Source: Malaya genurostris (lineage: Eukaryota; Arthropoda; Insecta; Diptera; Culicidae). From it: 64,000 nt of DNA. The notes beneath the pieces were generated by a model. That model did no database searches, was not told the DNA's origin, and saw only the letters and a list, made by a program, of their open reading frames with translations. Location: contig NC_080571.1 in NCBI RefSeq assembly GCF_030247185.1, positions 12,803,631 to 12,867,630 on the forward strand, written 5' to 3'. A program made the position numbers and the translations under genes. Below are positions 34,970-46,870 of this stretch, piece by piece; the stretch's first letter is position 1, and each line of letters opens with the position of its first letter.

Positions 34970-37950
34970 TCTATATATATATATAAAAATGGATGTAAGT
35001 TTGTATGTTTGTAACGCGATAACTTCGGAACTACTGAACGGATTGCCACCAAACTTGGCACAGGTACTTCCTGTATTTCAGAGATGGTTTAGGGAGTATA
35101 TTTATGTGGGAGGGAGCGTAGCAAGTGTCATAAACAAGGGGGGGTCATGGAAAAATTCATATAACTTGACAAGAATCGATACGTTTTGAAGACCGTAGAA
35201 CCATTTTGCATACCTTAGATATGACTATATGGGGGGGTGGATGTAGCAAGTGCCTTTAAATAGGGGGATGTAATGTTTAAAACGGCATAATTCCGAAACT
35301 ACTGAACGGATTGCCACCAAACTTGGCACAGATACTTCTTGCTCTTCTGAGATGGTCATAAGCGTTTTTCTATGGGGGGAGAGAGCGTAGTAAGTGTTCT
35401 TAACAGGGGGAGCTCATGAAAAAATTTGTCCAATTTGACGAGAATCGATACTTTTTTAAGACCATAGAAACATTTTGCATATATTAGATATGATTATATG
35501 GGGGGTGGATGTAGCAAGTGCCTTTATAAAGGGGGGGGGGGGTGTAATGTTTGTAATGGCATAACTCCGGAATCACTGAACGGATTGCTATCAATCTTGG
35601 CACATGTACTTCTTGCTCTTCAGAGATGGTCATAAGCGTATTTTTATGGGGGGAGAGAGCGTAGCACGTGTCATAACCAAGGAGGGGTAATGAAAAAATC
35701 CACATAACTTGATGAAAACCGATATTTGTTGAAGATCTTAGAAACATTTTGCATACCATAGATATACTTTAATGGAGGATGGATGCAGCAAATGCCTTTA
35801 AAAAGGGGGGTGTAATGTTTGTAATGGCATAACTTCAAAACTACTTAACGGATTGCTATCAAACCTGGTACATGTACATCTTGCTCTTCAGAGATGGTTA
35901 TATGAATATTTCCATGGGGGAAGGGAGCGTAGCAAGTGTCCTTAACAAAGGTGGTCATTAAATATATTATCTAATTTGACGGGAATCGGTTCTTTTTGAA
36001 GACACTTTTTGCACAACATAGATAAGATTATAAGGATATTCTGTGGGGAGAGGGTGTAGTAAGTGCTTCTTAAAAAGGAGTGTAATGTTTGTAACGGCAT
36101 AACTCCGGAACTATTGCACGAATTGCTATAAAATTTGGAACAGTTATTTCTTGCTCCTCAGAAATTGTCATAAAGATGTTGTTATAGGAGAGGAAGCGTA
36201 GCAAGTATCATTAACAGGAGGGGCCATGAAAAAAAATATCATAAAATTTGACAAGAATCGATTATTTTTGAAGATCATGCAAACATTTTCCATACCTTAG
36301 ATATGATAGATAAGGGAGTGAATGTAGCAAGTGCATTTAAAAAGGGGGGTGTAACGGCATAGCTCCGACACAAGTGAACGGATTGCTATCACACTTGGCA
36401 TAGCTGCTTTTTCCTCTTCAGAGATAGTTGTAAGGGTATTTTTATGGGGGAGAGAGCGTAGCAACTATCCTTAACAGGGGTCATGAAAAAAATTATTCAA
36501 TTTGACGGGAATCGATACTTTTTGAAGACCATAGATACTTTTTGTGCAACTTAAGGTATTCGTGTGGGGTGGATGTAGTACATCCCTCTAAAAAGGAGAT
36601 GCAAAGTTTGTAACGGCGCAACTACTGAACGGATTGCTATCAAATTTGGCACAAAGAAGCTCTTCAGAAATGATCGTTAGGACATTTTCAGAGGGGAAAG
36701 TGTGTAGGAAGTGTCCTTAACATGGGGGGAGAGGGTCAATGACGAAATTTGAAAAGAATCGATATTTAGACTAGAAGGAGGGGTTTCTGAAAATAAATTT
36801 TCATCACCCATTTTTTATAAAACAAGAGAGTGGCAAGAATTTAAAGGTCGAATTTTTCTTTAAATAATTTCAATAGATCTGGTTCCATTTTGCCGGGGAA
36901 TTCAAAGAACTAAGGGAAAATAATCTTTGTCTGCCTATGAACGTGAGTGTATTCAAGTCTCAGCATGTACCAAAAGTGGGAATCTATTTTTTTTTGAAAA
37001 ACACAGACAGGGTAATCATGAAGGAGATCGGTAGTAAGTTCAGTGACAAAAAGGAAGTTAAATCAAAATAGATTATAAGGTTATTTCAAGGGTGAGAGAG
37101 TGGAGGAAGTGCCCCGAACATGGAAAGTGGAAGGGAAGATTGATCGGGTTTATGACAAACTGGTACTTCTTCACGAGTACAGTATATTTCTAGCAACTAA
37201 GTGAGTATCCACAAGAGGGAAGGGGAATAAGTATTCTTAACATTGATCTGAATTGACGAAATCATACAACCATTGTGCATTTTATTATGTAAATTGAAAA
37301 AACTGTCGACTCAAGGTAATGGAAATAAGTTTACAACAATAATTGTATTAACTGAATCGTTATTCCATAAGTTTTCCTCCCTGATGAACGACCAAAATGG
37401 TTTAAACCTTGGTAAAATAAATTATATAAAAACGTCATTCTATAGTACGAATGTAGTTATGTTAAACAACCTTACGTTATAAAATAATCATTATCAGATG
37501 GAAAATTATGAACAATTCATGATGTCATAAAATTTTTATAAAGAGGAGGGAGTAGCAAGTGATTATATCCATGGAAGACAAAGGTATTGTAGATCGATTG
37601 TGACGAGGAAGTACGGAAGTGCGTTACAAGCACATACAGATATGAAACTCGGAGGTTACTAAGAAGGTATTAATAGAGAGAAAGGTGTTTTAAATGTTTC
37701 TAACAAAAGGGTTCAAATATAAAACTGACCCAGTTTGTCGAGAATACCATGAAAATTATGATTATTGTGAGTTCTGAAATGGGACAATGATCATTCGCAA
37801 TCTGAATATGAACGGAGTATTGTTCAATCGAGTTGCCGTCTAAGTTATGTTTCACTACAAGAGTATTTCACTAAGCAGGACAACTTCGAGAATTTTTTTC
37901 GGCCTTCCCTTCACGAAACATTTCCGAGCAACGCCGGGTAATTCAGCTAG
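34970..37950 (+). mobile_element. non-autonomous Helitron carrying a tandem array
   Basis: Starts TCTATATATATATATAAAAA after an A (34969) and ends GCCGGGTAATTCAGCTAG before a T (37951), matching Helitron rules. The last 30 bases (CCGAGCAACGCCGGG...) are a common arthropod Helitron 3' end as I remember it. There is no Rep/helicase coding. Most of its 2981 bp consists of diverged copies of one unit (35005-36800) and their decayed continuation. Confidence 0.75.
35005..36800 (+). repeat. tandem array of about 270-bp units inside a Helitron
   Basis: The phrase AACGGCATAACTCCGGAACT (or close) recurs at about 35013, 35281, 35553, 35823, 36093, 36353 and 36612, giving spacings of 259-272 bases. Each unit also has GAACGGATTGC-ACCAAACTTGGCAC, GGGAGAGAGCGTAGCAAG and a poly-G run (longest near 35531-35542). 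Decayed units continue towards 37.2 kb. Confidence 0.88.
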
Positions 37951-39709
37951 TAATATACATAAAAAAGTTTTTTTTGCGAGCTTCTGCTTTCGTTCGTAAA
38001 CAGTACGTTCCGATTTCGAACGAGAAAGTAAACAAAGAGAATATGTCATTTGCACTTAGAACATAACCTAATGCTCATCGAAAAATAACAGGAATATTGT
38101 TGCAAATCCATCAACAACTCACCGAGATACAAGCGCTTCAAGTTAGGTTCGAAAAATGTATCGCCGAACGTTCTAAATTGTCTGCTAGTTACCGAAGAAC
38201 AGAGATGTCCATCTCCTCTGTGTGACGAAGAGCAAACAAAATTTCTCCCCTCGCACTGACAACTTCAACGAGAGCTCTTCTCTTCCACAATTATACACCA
38301 CTGTTGTGTAAAGTGTGCACGCACCATGAGTGCGTTTGTTTATTTCCTTTTACCTCCTCCACTGAATCGCACCAAAGTGCTAGATCAGAGCTAATAAATT
38401 CTCTGAGGTGGAAGCAGACACTTTCACAGAGGTGTACATGCCGGTGAGCACTCTGGTGTATGGTATGCGTAGAAGAAGCGTGGGGCACGCTAAATCAGCA
38501 AAATAAAACAATTTATCGTTAAATTTTCAGTTTTCATTGCTAATTTTTCATAGCAAGGCCAGATCTATTCTCTATTAACTGAAGTTCACAGAAGTGTTCG
38601 TTCAACATCACGCGCCAGTGATCACTTGGGTGTATTTAGGCGAGAGCACGTAAGAGTGATTCGTGCGAAGAGAATGTTATTCTCTCGCACCAGCTTCTTT
38701 CAACACAAGCACGCACTCAAAGTCTGTCTGTCTGGACACTGAGAAGAAGTGCGCTTTCCTCTTTGTGTGGAGCAGAGCGAATGTATCCGCAGTGAATAAT
38801 TGAAACATACGCCCTAGTGAAATGCCATCTCTGCCGGAGAATCAGTATCAATAGCTACTCAATACTCAATGCTCTCAAGCAAACACGGTGTGGAGTAGAC
38901 AGAAAATGGCATCCACACACCGCACACAATGCATTATCCTTCGAGCGAATGAATGTAACTTTCAGTTTTGACATCCAATCGCTAATCAAACAACTTGCCT
39001 CGCTCACCGTTCGAAATTGCCTAAGGAAAAAATGGTCGGGTCATATATTTATAGATGCCCTTTTGAGCGATAGTTTGTACGGTCGAGAGGATGACATCAT
39101 TATGGTAAGCTCTAATTGGTTCGTTAAAACATAAGTCAATTCAAACCGATTTTCCTATGGTATACTATTGAAATTCTTAAACGATGTTGCCTGATATGTT
39201 TAAAATAAATATATCCGAATTGATTGATAGTTAAATTACATAAATCCATCAACAAAGTTATAGACGTTCAAAATTATGACAGACAAAGGTTACGCCGCTC
39301 GATTTGTATTTTTTAATTGACACCCGGCCCCGTGTAGTGAAGAGTAAGACATTTTTAATGTCAGCAAAGCTTTGGACGAAGATTGTTGTTTTGTTAAATT
39401 CATCACACAGTACGAGCAAAACTGACATCCGCTACATGACCCGTATAGCAGGCAAAGTGAGAATTTACGTGCACATGGAATCCATAGTGAAAATCTTAGA
39501 CTGTCTTAGAGTTGAGAATTTCACTCAAAACTGTCACGTGAAGGAATTGTTTCCTGCACTGTTTATTTATTTATTCGTCAAGCAAATGTAGACAACATAT
39601 AATTAATTTACAATGTTTACCTATACTACGCATTGTTTCTGTTTCTATGAAGGTGGGTTTTAATTTGATTTTTTGACATAGTAAGATCAAAATGATTACG
39701 AAATTGATT
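37951..39709. other. mixed segment, no gene recognised
   Basis: 38.17-38.80 kb is rich in GAGAGC, TTCTCTCGCAC and AGAAGTG phrases, resembling 28.5-28.65 kb. Frames of 95-105 codons at 38817-39134 and 39304-39591 have no known motif. Confidence 0.35.
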
Positions 39710-40578
39710 CAACCCACCCAGCTGAAGAGCAAAATATGAATACTAGATTATTGAAGAATCGTATGGTAAGCTGTGTTGTGTGAAAATTTTACTGAGCTTA
39801 CCTAATCCATGTGCTCTACTATTTCCAACTACATGTTGAATTAAAATTTTTGTGGCGTATGTTTTCTACACAGCAAAAATTTATTAAATTTACAGATGAC
39901 GCTAATTCTCACATAACTCAATGCATAAGAAGCGACTGAATTTTACAAGATTGATTTAAATCAAAAAAACTCCTTCTTTCAAGCAGTCGTGTAAATTTTC
40001 GTGTTTCATCACTAAAAAATATGTCAGAATGCATCAAATATGTGTTAGAGCTACTGTAAAAATGAGTCATTTTTGACGCTCGCATATGTCGGTCTCAGAA
40101 GACGAAAACTTGCATGATTTTTTTTCTAGGTGTGCACGTCAAGTTATAGAAAAGTCCAGTACGGACTCCGCAAATAATATACAGAACCAGCTGTCCCTTT
40201 CAACATTTTTATCTGAATTAAAAAAATGGAAAAATTACCTCACATGAAATATTGACTTAAAAATGATTGTTATTCGGTTTTAGGAGAACGTAGAATAATT
40301 TGGACGTATAAAAGAAAACAATAATTTGTTTATAATTTGGATATTAGTCATTTCTGCGAATCTATCGGTTACCTCACTCTTTTGGCTGTAAAGTAAACTT
40401 AAATAAGAGTGTGCTTGAGCTGAGTTGAGTTCAATTAATAAATCAAGTTTAAAGTGAAATGCAAATAATTCAGGTCCTTTGATAATTCTGCAGTATGAAT
40501 ATGAATCCGAGTGAAGATGATTGTACGAAATATTTCGATATAAATTTTGGGAGAGACGAAGTTTTCCGTGAGAGCTAG
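39710..40578 (+). mobile_element. Helitron-related fragment with 3' end
   Basis: 39722-39850 matches the fragment at 2.9 kb (GAGCAAAATATGAATACTAG). The end TTTTGGGAGAGACGA...GAGAGCTAG at 40578, followed by T, matches the 3' end of the Helitron at 10249-10277. The interior (39870-40540) is unrelated and may contain another insertion. Confidence 0.5.
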
Positions 40579-40847
40579 TCATTAATAAAATAAAACATTG
40601 CAAGATTACGACGCGCTCTTTTAGTGTTTGTATAGGACCTTTTCAGCACAACAGAATCTTGAACGGCCAAACAGTATCAAATCAATTCATATTTATACAC
40701 ATCTCGAATGCAGTCCTGCGTCAATCTCGCGGTTATGTCTCTGGCATTACCTACTCAAACTTTTTTCTGGATCGATTCAATGCGTTCTTTGTGAATAATA
40801 TTATATTGATTCCATTCTGGGTGCAATATTCCAATGTAGATCCGTTA
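40579..40847. other. short segment with a family C end fragment
   Basis: At 40718-40757 CGTCAATCTCGCGGTTATG and TCTCTGGCATTACCTACT match the end of family C at 25745-25790. The rest is unassigned. Confidence 0.5.
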
Positions 40848-40849
40848 TA

Positions 40850-42126
40850 AAGACTGTCCCAGAAAGTATGGACGTACTTTGATTTCGCTGTAAATAATTC
40901 ACAAGTGTTAGATATTAATTTTTTTTTCGATGTACTGATAATATTATACTACAACAACAGAATATTATTCTCAACAATTGCTACTTAGCCATTGTAGACT
41001 AGCTGGCGCACCTTCTTGCGAACGTTCCTCATTAAATTCCCTGCAGACTTTATGGCGACAAGTTTTGACACTTTTTTCCAATCTTTTTCGGATTGTTGAA
41101 TGGTTTCGGCTGCCGAGACATGTTTCCTAAGATGTGCCTTCGTTAATGCCCAAAATTCCTCAATTGGTCGAAGTTGTGGGCAATTTGGTGGATTCATGTC
41201 TTTTGGGACGAAAGTGACATCTTTGGTAGTATATCATTCTACCGTTGATTTCGAGTAGTGGCAAGAAGCAAGATATGACCAGAAGACAACAGGATCCTTG
41301 TGGCTTCGAATTATGGGTAGAAGTCGTTTTTGTAAACATTCCTTGTTGTATATTTCGCTGTTCATTGAAGCAGTGGTGATGAAGGGTTTCGAAATCTTAC
41401 CGCAGCTACAAATTGTTTGCCAGACCATAGCTTTCTTACCAAATTTTTCGACTTCAATCGATGTCTCGGACTGGTTTAACACTTGCCCTTCTCGCACCGT
41501 ATAATATTGTGGTCCCGGCAAGGATTTGTAATCGAGTTTCACGTAGGTTTCGTCGTCCATGATTATGCAGTTCAAATTTCCAGTAAGAATCGTATTGTAC
41601 AGCTTTCGAACCCTCGGCCTGATCGATGCTTCGGACTACATTTTGGTTGTTTCTGCTTCTTATAGGTTCGAAGATTCAAACGTTCTTTAGCACGAAGAAC
41701 GTTTGACTTCGAAGTGCCCACTTTTTTGGCCACATCTTGAACTGAAACCTTCTTCTTTTGCTCGAATGCTTTCAGTATACGTTTATCCAACTGAGAGTAC
41801 GCAGGACCTTTTTTTCGACCCGTTTTCGGTTTATCCTCAAAGGTGTTATCCTCACCGAACTTCCTGATTGCATTTCGCACGGCTCTTTCACTAACTCCTT
41901 CCATTTTTGCTATCTTTCTCAGTGACAGTCCGCGTTCTGTGCACCATTTGTACACAATTTTTCGACGTTGTTCTGCTGAAAGTCCACGCATTTCGAAACA
42001 AACTAATGAAAACGAATAAACAACTGCACAAGTGGTTTAATCGTTTTCATTAAAAATTGACAGATTTTGAACCATTGCGAAATGGCAGCGGATTTTGATT
42101 GCGTCCATACTTTCTGGGACAGGCTT
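40850..42126 (-). mobile_element. DD37E-type Tc1/mariner element, family 2 copy B (full length)
   Basis: Inverted ends AAGACTGTCCCAGAAAG (left) and AAGCCTGTCCCAGAAAG (right, inverted) are flanked by TA at 40848-40849 and 42127-42128. The 1277-bp length is essentially complete, so this copy shows the full family 2 structure. The sister copy at 16112 has two large deletions relative to it. Confidence 0.9.
40985..41991 (-). pseudogene. broken DD37E transposase, family 2 copy B
   Basis: The start MRGLSAEQRRKIVYKWC at 41991 is followed by two helix-turn-helix regions (LRKIAKMEGVSERAVRNAI and VQDVAKKVGTSKSNVLRA). A frameshift lies near 41625. The catalytic core then reads IIMDDETYVKLDYK (first Asp), KAMVWQTICSCGKISKPF, and FWSYLASCHYSK. 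In the last box the expected Asp is Tyr. A Trp codon has become TGA near 41235. The last piece has NCPQLRPIEEFWALTKAHL with the Glu, 37 residues after the mutated position, and ends KVRQLVYNG. Three lesions make it inactive. Confidence 0.9.
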
Positions 42127-42139
42127 TATGTAGTCTATA

Positions 42140-42745
42140 ATAATTCAATTGTACAGGGTTGCGCAAAGGAATCTGACACATTTATTAAAAATATTGACAA
42201 CAGCTGCAAAGTGCTATACAAAAGAACTAACTAGCAATTAATAGTAGAAGATTGGAACTTTACAACTGTTCACTTTTTAAAAACAATAATCAACAAATGA
42301 TGCCCATTATTTGATTCCGCAATTTTCGAGCCGTTTTAAGAAATTATTGGTCACTTTTTGCAACGTATCGGTATCAATTTCGGCAATTTCTCATCAAATG
42401 TTATCCCACAGATCGTCCAAGGTCCTGGGTTTGTTGATGTAAATTTTTCTTTTTAAATAGTCCCATAAATATAAGTCGTGCCAACGTTTCTCGTGAGATA
42501 TGACACGTGGCTCCATCATGCTGGAAACAGGTACGACTGAGGCAAAGCTCCCGTTTCAATTTGGGTAAACACGTATTTTTACCATGTAAGAGCGGATCAA
42601 ACTCGCTTAACATTATCTGGTGTCCAGACAGTGCGGACGTGACCCGGAGGTTTTATTTTTGTCACAGAACCTGTTTTTACAAAAGCTTCACAGTATTACG
42701 CGAATGCACCGGCATTTTCGGCTTTAATTTAAATGCTTTTTAAAC
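42140..42745 (-). pseudogene. mariner-like transposase relic
   Basis: The minus-strand frame (42401-42613) contains RTCFQHDGATCHISRETLA, resembling the second-Asp box of insect mariner-like transposases (FQQDGATCH). Before it come VRVTSALSGHQIM and LLHGKNTCLPKLKRELC; after it, in other frames, NLHQQTQDL and EIAEIDTDTLQK. The far left end (CAGGGTTGCGCAAAGG) could be a terminal repeat. The N-terminal half is absent and stops are frequent. Confidence 0.6.
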
Positions 42746-42754
42746 TTACGAATA

Positions 42755-42990
42755 GCAATGATGCTTTTCTCATATCAGTCATACTATCATATATGGTATT
42801 CTTCAAAATAATTTTCGATTCTGGAAAAAATAACTGGAATCGGATATTGACGACCGACCGGAATAGTTTTTAGGCCGATTCAGATTGTTTTACGTTTTTT
42901 ATTTCACCCCTTTAAGTGATGGCATAATATTTTTAACACACTTTATCCTATAATTCCGGAGATGTGCATACTTCATAAAAACAAAAATTT
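42755..42990 (+). repeat. dispersed repeat family A, 5' part
   Basis: TTTTCTCATATCAGTCATAC, TGGTATTCTTCAAAAT and TTTTTAACACACTTTATCC match 49.03-49.25 kb. The (CA)n core and tail are missing. Confidence 0.7.
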
Positions 42991-43455
42991 GGAAAATAGT
43001 TGCAGATTTCGATGATGTTCTTTCCTACTTTCCCATCGAGTTGAAAAATTGGAAAGTTTCGTGTTATTGCAGTTGATACAGTTCCTAGGACATGGTTTTA
43101 TTTCGTTTTCAATTTTACAGTTATATTGTTCGTGTGCTTCTTTCATGGCAAGTTTAGGTTGATTGCAAAGATCTAAGTAATTTTAGAGGATAGCCTCAGT
43201 TTTCTCTTGTTTGTTAATTTCATGTGCTTTCTGTTTTCAAGTGTTTTAGTTGTGAAATGAAACACATAGGTAATTTACTGATGTGACTTTTACTTCTAGA
43301 TTTCATAGGTAAACTTTCAGATTTCTATTTATCTATTTATTTATTTCCTTTTACACTCAATACACTTTGCTCTATATTCAATTTTGACCTGTTTGACGGC
43401 TAAACAGAATCCCTAGATAGGCACCATTCTTACTTTACATGAGTTCTTCAAATAC
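42991..43455. other. AT-rich segment, nothing recognised
   Basis: Includes a short TTTA/TCTA-rich tract near 43327-43345. Confidence 0.3.
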
Positions 43456-43456
43456 A

Positions 43457-43975
43457 CTGAGAAAAGTGAGCGTATGAGATTCATAATTTATTGCGTATGA
43501 ATGATTTTTTCGAGAACTCAAATCGGTTTCATACGATGCATATGACTACCATAGGTTTGTTTATTGAATGCATAAAACTACGATTTGAATTTCATACGAC
43601 GTTGTATTAAATATTATAATAATTATTTTTCTAACATATCTTGTCTGTGACACGTACGATGACAAGAATCTTGTTTGTAAAAGGCATACGGCTTCGAAAT
43701 AAATTTCATATGATGCACTAATGAAAACTACAATAACTGAACTGACGATAGTTATAATGTGTTTCGTATGAACAATTTAAGTGTATTTGCGCAGTACACA
43801 CTTTTTGGATTTAAATTTCATACGAAGCGATGGTAAACATTATGGAAAGTGAGAGTGAAGTGAGAAGTTTATTCCTTGTAATTACCATCAACTAGTTTAT
43901 GAAATACGTGCGATTTTGCTATAATTTTCATACGACGAGCTAATGAACTTTATAAGCAGTCCTTGAGTGAAAAAA
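43457..43975. repeat. possible miniature element with repeated TTTCATACGA phrases
   Basis: TTTCATACGAT, TTTCATACGAC, TTTCATATGATG, TTTCATACGAAGC and TTTCATACGACGAG recur every 60-130 bases. The left end TACACTGAGAAAAG resembles the miniature element at 22692 and the start at 28049. TGAGCGTATG occurs inverted near both ends. No target duplication was found. Confidence 0.4.
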
Positions 43976-44003
43976 AGCATACGCTCATTATTTGAAAAGT
44001 AAA

Positions 44004-44083
44004 ATGGCATTAAAAGAAGCGTTACTGGCGGATCTCGAAGTTCCTGCAGAAGCGTTGGCTGTATTTGAAGGTAATTTGACTTA
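44004..44083 (+). other. possible 5' coding exon (low support)
   Basis: ATG in good context (AAAATGG) opens MALKEALLADLEVPAEALAV, then FEG, where a GTAATT that could be a splice donor occurs. The acidic, leucine-rich helix-like start looks more protein-like than its surroundings. The frame ends at a TAG at 44081-44083 if unspliced. The next 2 kb is a Jockey relic, so a host exon, an old fusion or chance are all possible. Confidence 0.2.
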
Positions 44084-46200
44084 GATCAATATCCCAAAAT
44101 ACTATCACAATCATTGTTTTTACTCCATAATCAACTCTCTGCTGGTTACTTCACAGTTCTTTATCCCAGTAATTCGACTTGTTTCTATTCCGTGAGAAAC
44201 CACTCTACAGTTGATCTGGTTCTAACAGATGTAGTGAACCGATTATACATGCTGACTTTGACTCAGATCATCTTCCTGTAACATTCAGACTTTCCAAGGA
44301 AGCTATAATTAATCCAATTAGTTCTATATTCAACTATCATAGAGCTAATTGGTTGGATTACAGATCTCACATTGAAAATCATGTGGATCATAAAATTATG
44401 TTATGTTAGAAAATTCTGCAGACATCGACAATTTGAATCATTACATTATCGAAGCTAGAAATCTTTCAGTTCCCAAAGCTCAAACTAAATTAAATTCTCC
44501 TATCATCGATGACAATCTTCAACTGCTCATTCGGTTGAAGAATGTTCGTCAACGACAATATCAACGTTCTCGTGATCCTGCTATGAAAAACATAGTTAAG
44601 GATTTACAAAAAGAAATTAAACATAGATTTAGTTTAATTTAGTTGAACAAATTAAACCATATTCTAAACCTTTCTGGAAACTTTCTAAGGTGCTTAAGAA
44701 ACCTCAGAAACCAATTCCTGCTCTCAAGGAAGGAAATCAAATACTTCTTACAAATGGCGAAAAAGCTCAAAAACTTGCTCAGCAGTTCGAGAGTGTCCAC
44801 AATTTTAATTTGAACGTTGTGAGTCCTATTGAAAATGAAGTCTCACTGAAATATGATCATATTTCAACTCAAGTGTTATCACAAGATGACATTATTGAGA
44901 CGAATTTTGATGAAATTGAATCAATTATTAGAAAACTTAAAAAATGATGGCTCCTGGTAAAGATGGAATCTTTAATATTCTAAATAAAAATCTTCCCGAT
45001 GTTGCCTTAAGACTTTTGGTTAAAATTTTCAACAAGTGTTTTTCTTTAGCTTACTTTCCTTAGAGATGGAGAATCGCTAAAGTAATTCCCATTCTCAAAC
45101 CTGATAAAAGCCAGCAGAGCCATGAAGTTATCGACCAATTAATTAACATTCTTTTATCAGTAAACTTTTTGAAGAAATATCTTGTTAAGAATGATGTTTC
45201 ATATAAATGAGAATTCTATTTTTTTTGTCGGAGCAGTTTGAGTTTCGTTATGGACATTCAACTACTCATCAACTTGTAAGAGTAACGAACAGGATAAAAG
45301 CAAATAAATCTTCTGGGTTACCAACAGGAGTTGCTCTTCTACACATAGAAATGTCCGCCTTCCAGTTTCTTATGTATTAAATTTATTTAACTGGACGCAC
45401 TTTCCAGGTTCGCTATCAGAATTATAAATCTGAATTGCTACCCGTACGAGCAGATATTCCTCAAGGTTCAAGCGTAGCTCCAATCTAGTATAATGTTTTC
45501 ACATCTGATCTTGCAAATCTAGCCGTTGGTTATCAGCAATCTATTTTCTGTGTCGATACAAGTCTATAAACCACAGGTAGAAATTTACGAGTGAGCGTCA
45601 ACAAAGAAAATTAAATATTCTCAGAGATTATTTGTTTAAAAGTAAAATTGCACGAAATGCAGCAAAAACGCAATTATTTATCTTTCCTCATAAGCCAAGA
45701 GCTTCTCTTCTTAAACCAAACAATAATCACATTCTCAAATTGAACGGCTTGGAATTGAAATGGTCTGATCACGCAAAATACTTAGGTTTAACGTATGAAC
45801 TCACTTTCAAGGATCACTTTGAAGGAATCCAGGCAAAGTGTAATAAATATATTAAATGTTTATATCCTCTAATAAACAGAAATTCTAAGCTCTGTCTAAA
45901 AAACAAATTATTAATTTATAAACAAATTTTCAGACCAGCCATGCTTTATGCAGTACCAATTTGGTCAAGTTGTTGTTCCAACAGAAAGAAAACGCTTCAA
46001 AGGATTCAGAATAAAATTCTGAAAATGATTTTGAAGCGTCCTCCCTGGTCTAGTACAAATGAGTTACACAGACTCACAAATATAGAACCATTAGATGTAA
46101 TGTCACATAATATTATAAGCAAATTCCGAGAAAAATCGATGCAATCTTCAATTGAATCGATTCGCTCTCTGTATAGGTTAGTATGTTAGTATATCAGTTT
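44050..46200 (+). mobile_element. Jockey-group non-LTR retrotransposon, decayed
   Basis: A plus-strand element retaining the end of an endonuclease domain, the linker and most of the reverse transcriptase, with many stops, frameshifts and small deletions. ORF1 is not present and the left border is approximate. It is much older looking than the Jockey-like copy at 11277. No target duplication was found. Confidence 0.82.
44140..46189 (+). pseudogene. decayed endonuclease-reverse transcriptase polyprotein (Jockey)
   Basis: The endonuclease end shows HSTVDLVLTDV and HADFDSDHLPVTFRLSK, the latter with the catalytic SDH. The linker has LLIRLKNVRQRQYQRSRDPA and FWKLSKVLKKPQKPIPALKE. RT fragments follow: IRKLKK, MAPGKDGIFNI, WRIAKVIPILKP. 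The catalytic FADD box is ruined (IFCVDTS at about 45542). The last 185 codons (45632-46189) form one open frame from KSKIARNAAKTQLFIFP through CNKYIKCLYPLINRNS to ILKMILKRPPWSSTNELHR, the normal C-terminal end. Inactive. Confidence 0.85.
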
Positions 46201-46229
46201 CCTATCTCCTATAGATCCGACATTAACCA

Positions 46230-46870
46230 ACAAATTAAAGTTGGCAGCCGGCTAGCTGCTTTTAGGACTGTTTCCTTCTTTCTTCTTCCGAATAGGCTTC
46301 ACATTCAGCTATAGCTTCTTCATTTAAGTTAACTTTCTTACCAGCGAGCATTTTTTTAAACCAGCGAAAAAGCCTATAGTCACTGGGGCCAGATCTGGAT
46401 GTTACGGTAGCAGATCGAAGTATATTTCGATCAAGTTATCCATCGTTGCCCTCGACTTGTGAATCGATACATTGGACGCTTCACACGCTTCGGTCGTGGC
46501 TCACCGGCTCAGAGGGTGTTCGTTTTGATTCCGGAAAGGAGCGATGGATCCATGTTTCATCCATTGTCACATGTCGATGCAAAAAAAAAATTTATTACTT
46601 GTAAACATGACCGAACACTGCTCTGAATTACCAACACGTTGTTATTTTCGATCGACTTTGAGTAAACGTAGCACTCACTTTGAAAAGAGCTTTCTGATGG
46701 TCAAATGTTCATGCGTAACTATGAATGCACTGTCTTCTGATATCTTCACGGCCTAGGCTATCTCACGCAATTTCAATTTACGATTAGATATAACAAATTT
46801 GAGAACTTTTTGCTTGAAACTGACCAAAGTAGCCTCCGTTAAATAGCTGTCACTTATTTCTGACTAATCG
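46230..46870 (-). pseudogene. mariner (DD34D-type) transposase relic
   Basis: Read from the right: NRKLKLREIA-AVKISEDSAF (helix-turn-helix), VTHEHLTIRKLFSK, RLLKVDRK-QRVGNSEQC, a damaged WIHH-type first catalytic box, and, after gaps, a PYSPDLAP-like block that reads HPDLAPVTIGFFAGLKK, followed by LAGKK-NLNEEAIAE. The order and motifs are those of a mariner transposase. Nearly every region is frameshifted. The 5' flank to about 47060 may contain its untranslated end. Confidence 0.68.

Noticed and set aside
35005..36800. Regularly spaced repeats that might suggest a CRISPR array
   Set aside because: Whole units of about 270 bp repeat without unique spacers, inside a eukaryotic Helitron.
44100..46189. 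Possible endogenous viral element from the RT-like frames
   Set aside because: Endonuclease SDH motif, RT order and C-terminal tail are those of a Jockey non-LTR retrotransposon; no gag, protease, envelope or RNA-virus polymerase motif was seen anywhere in the window.
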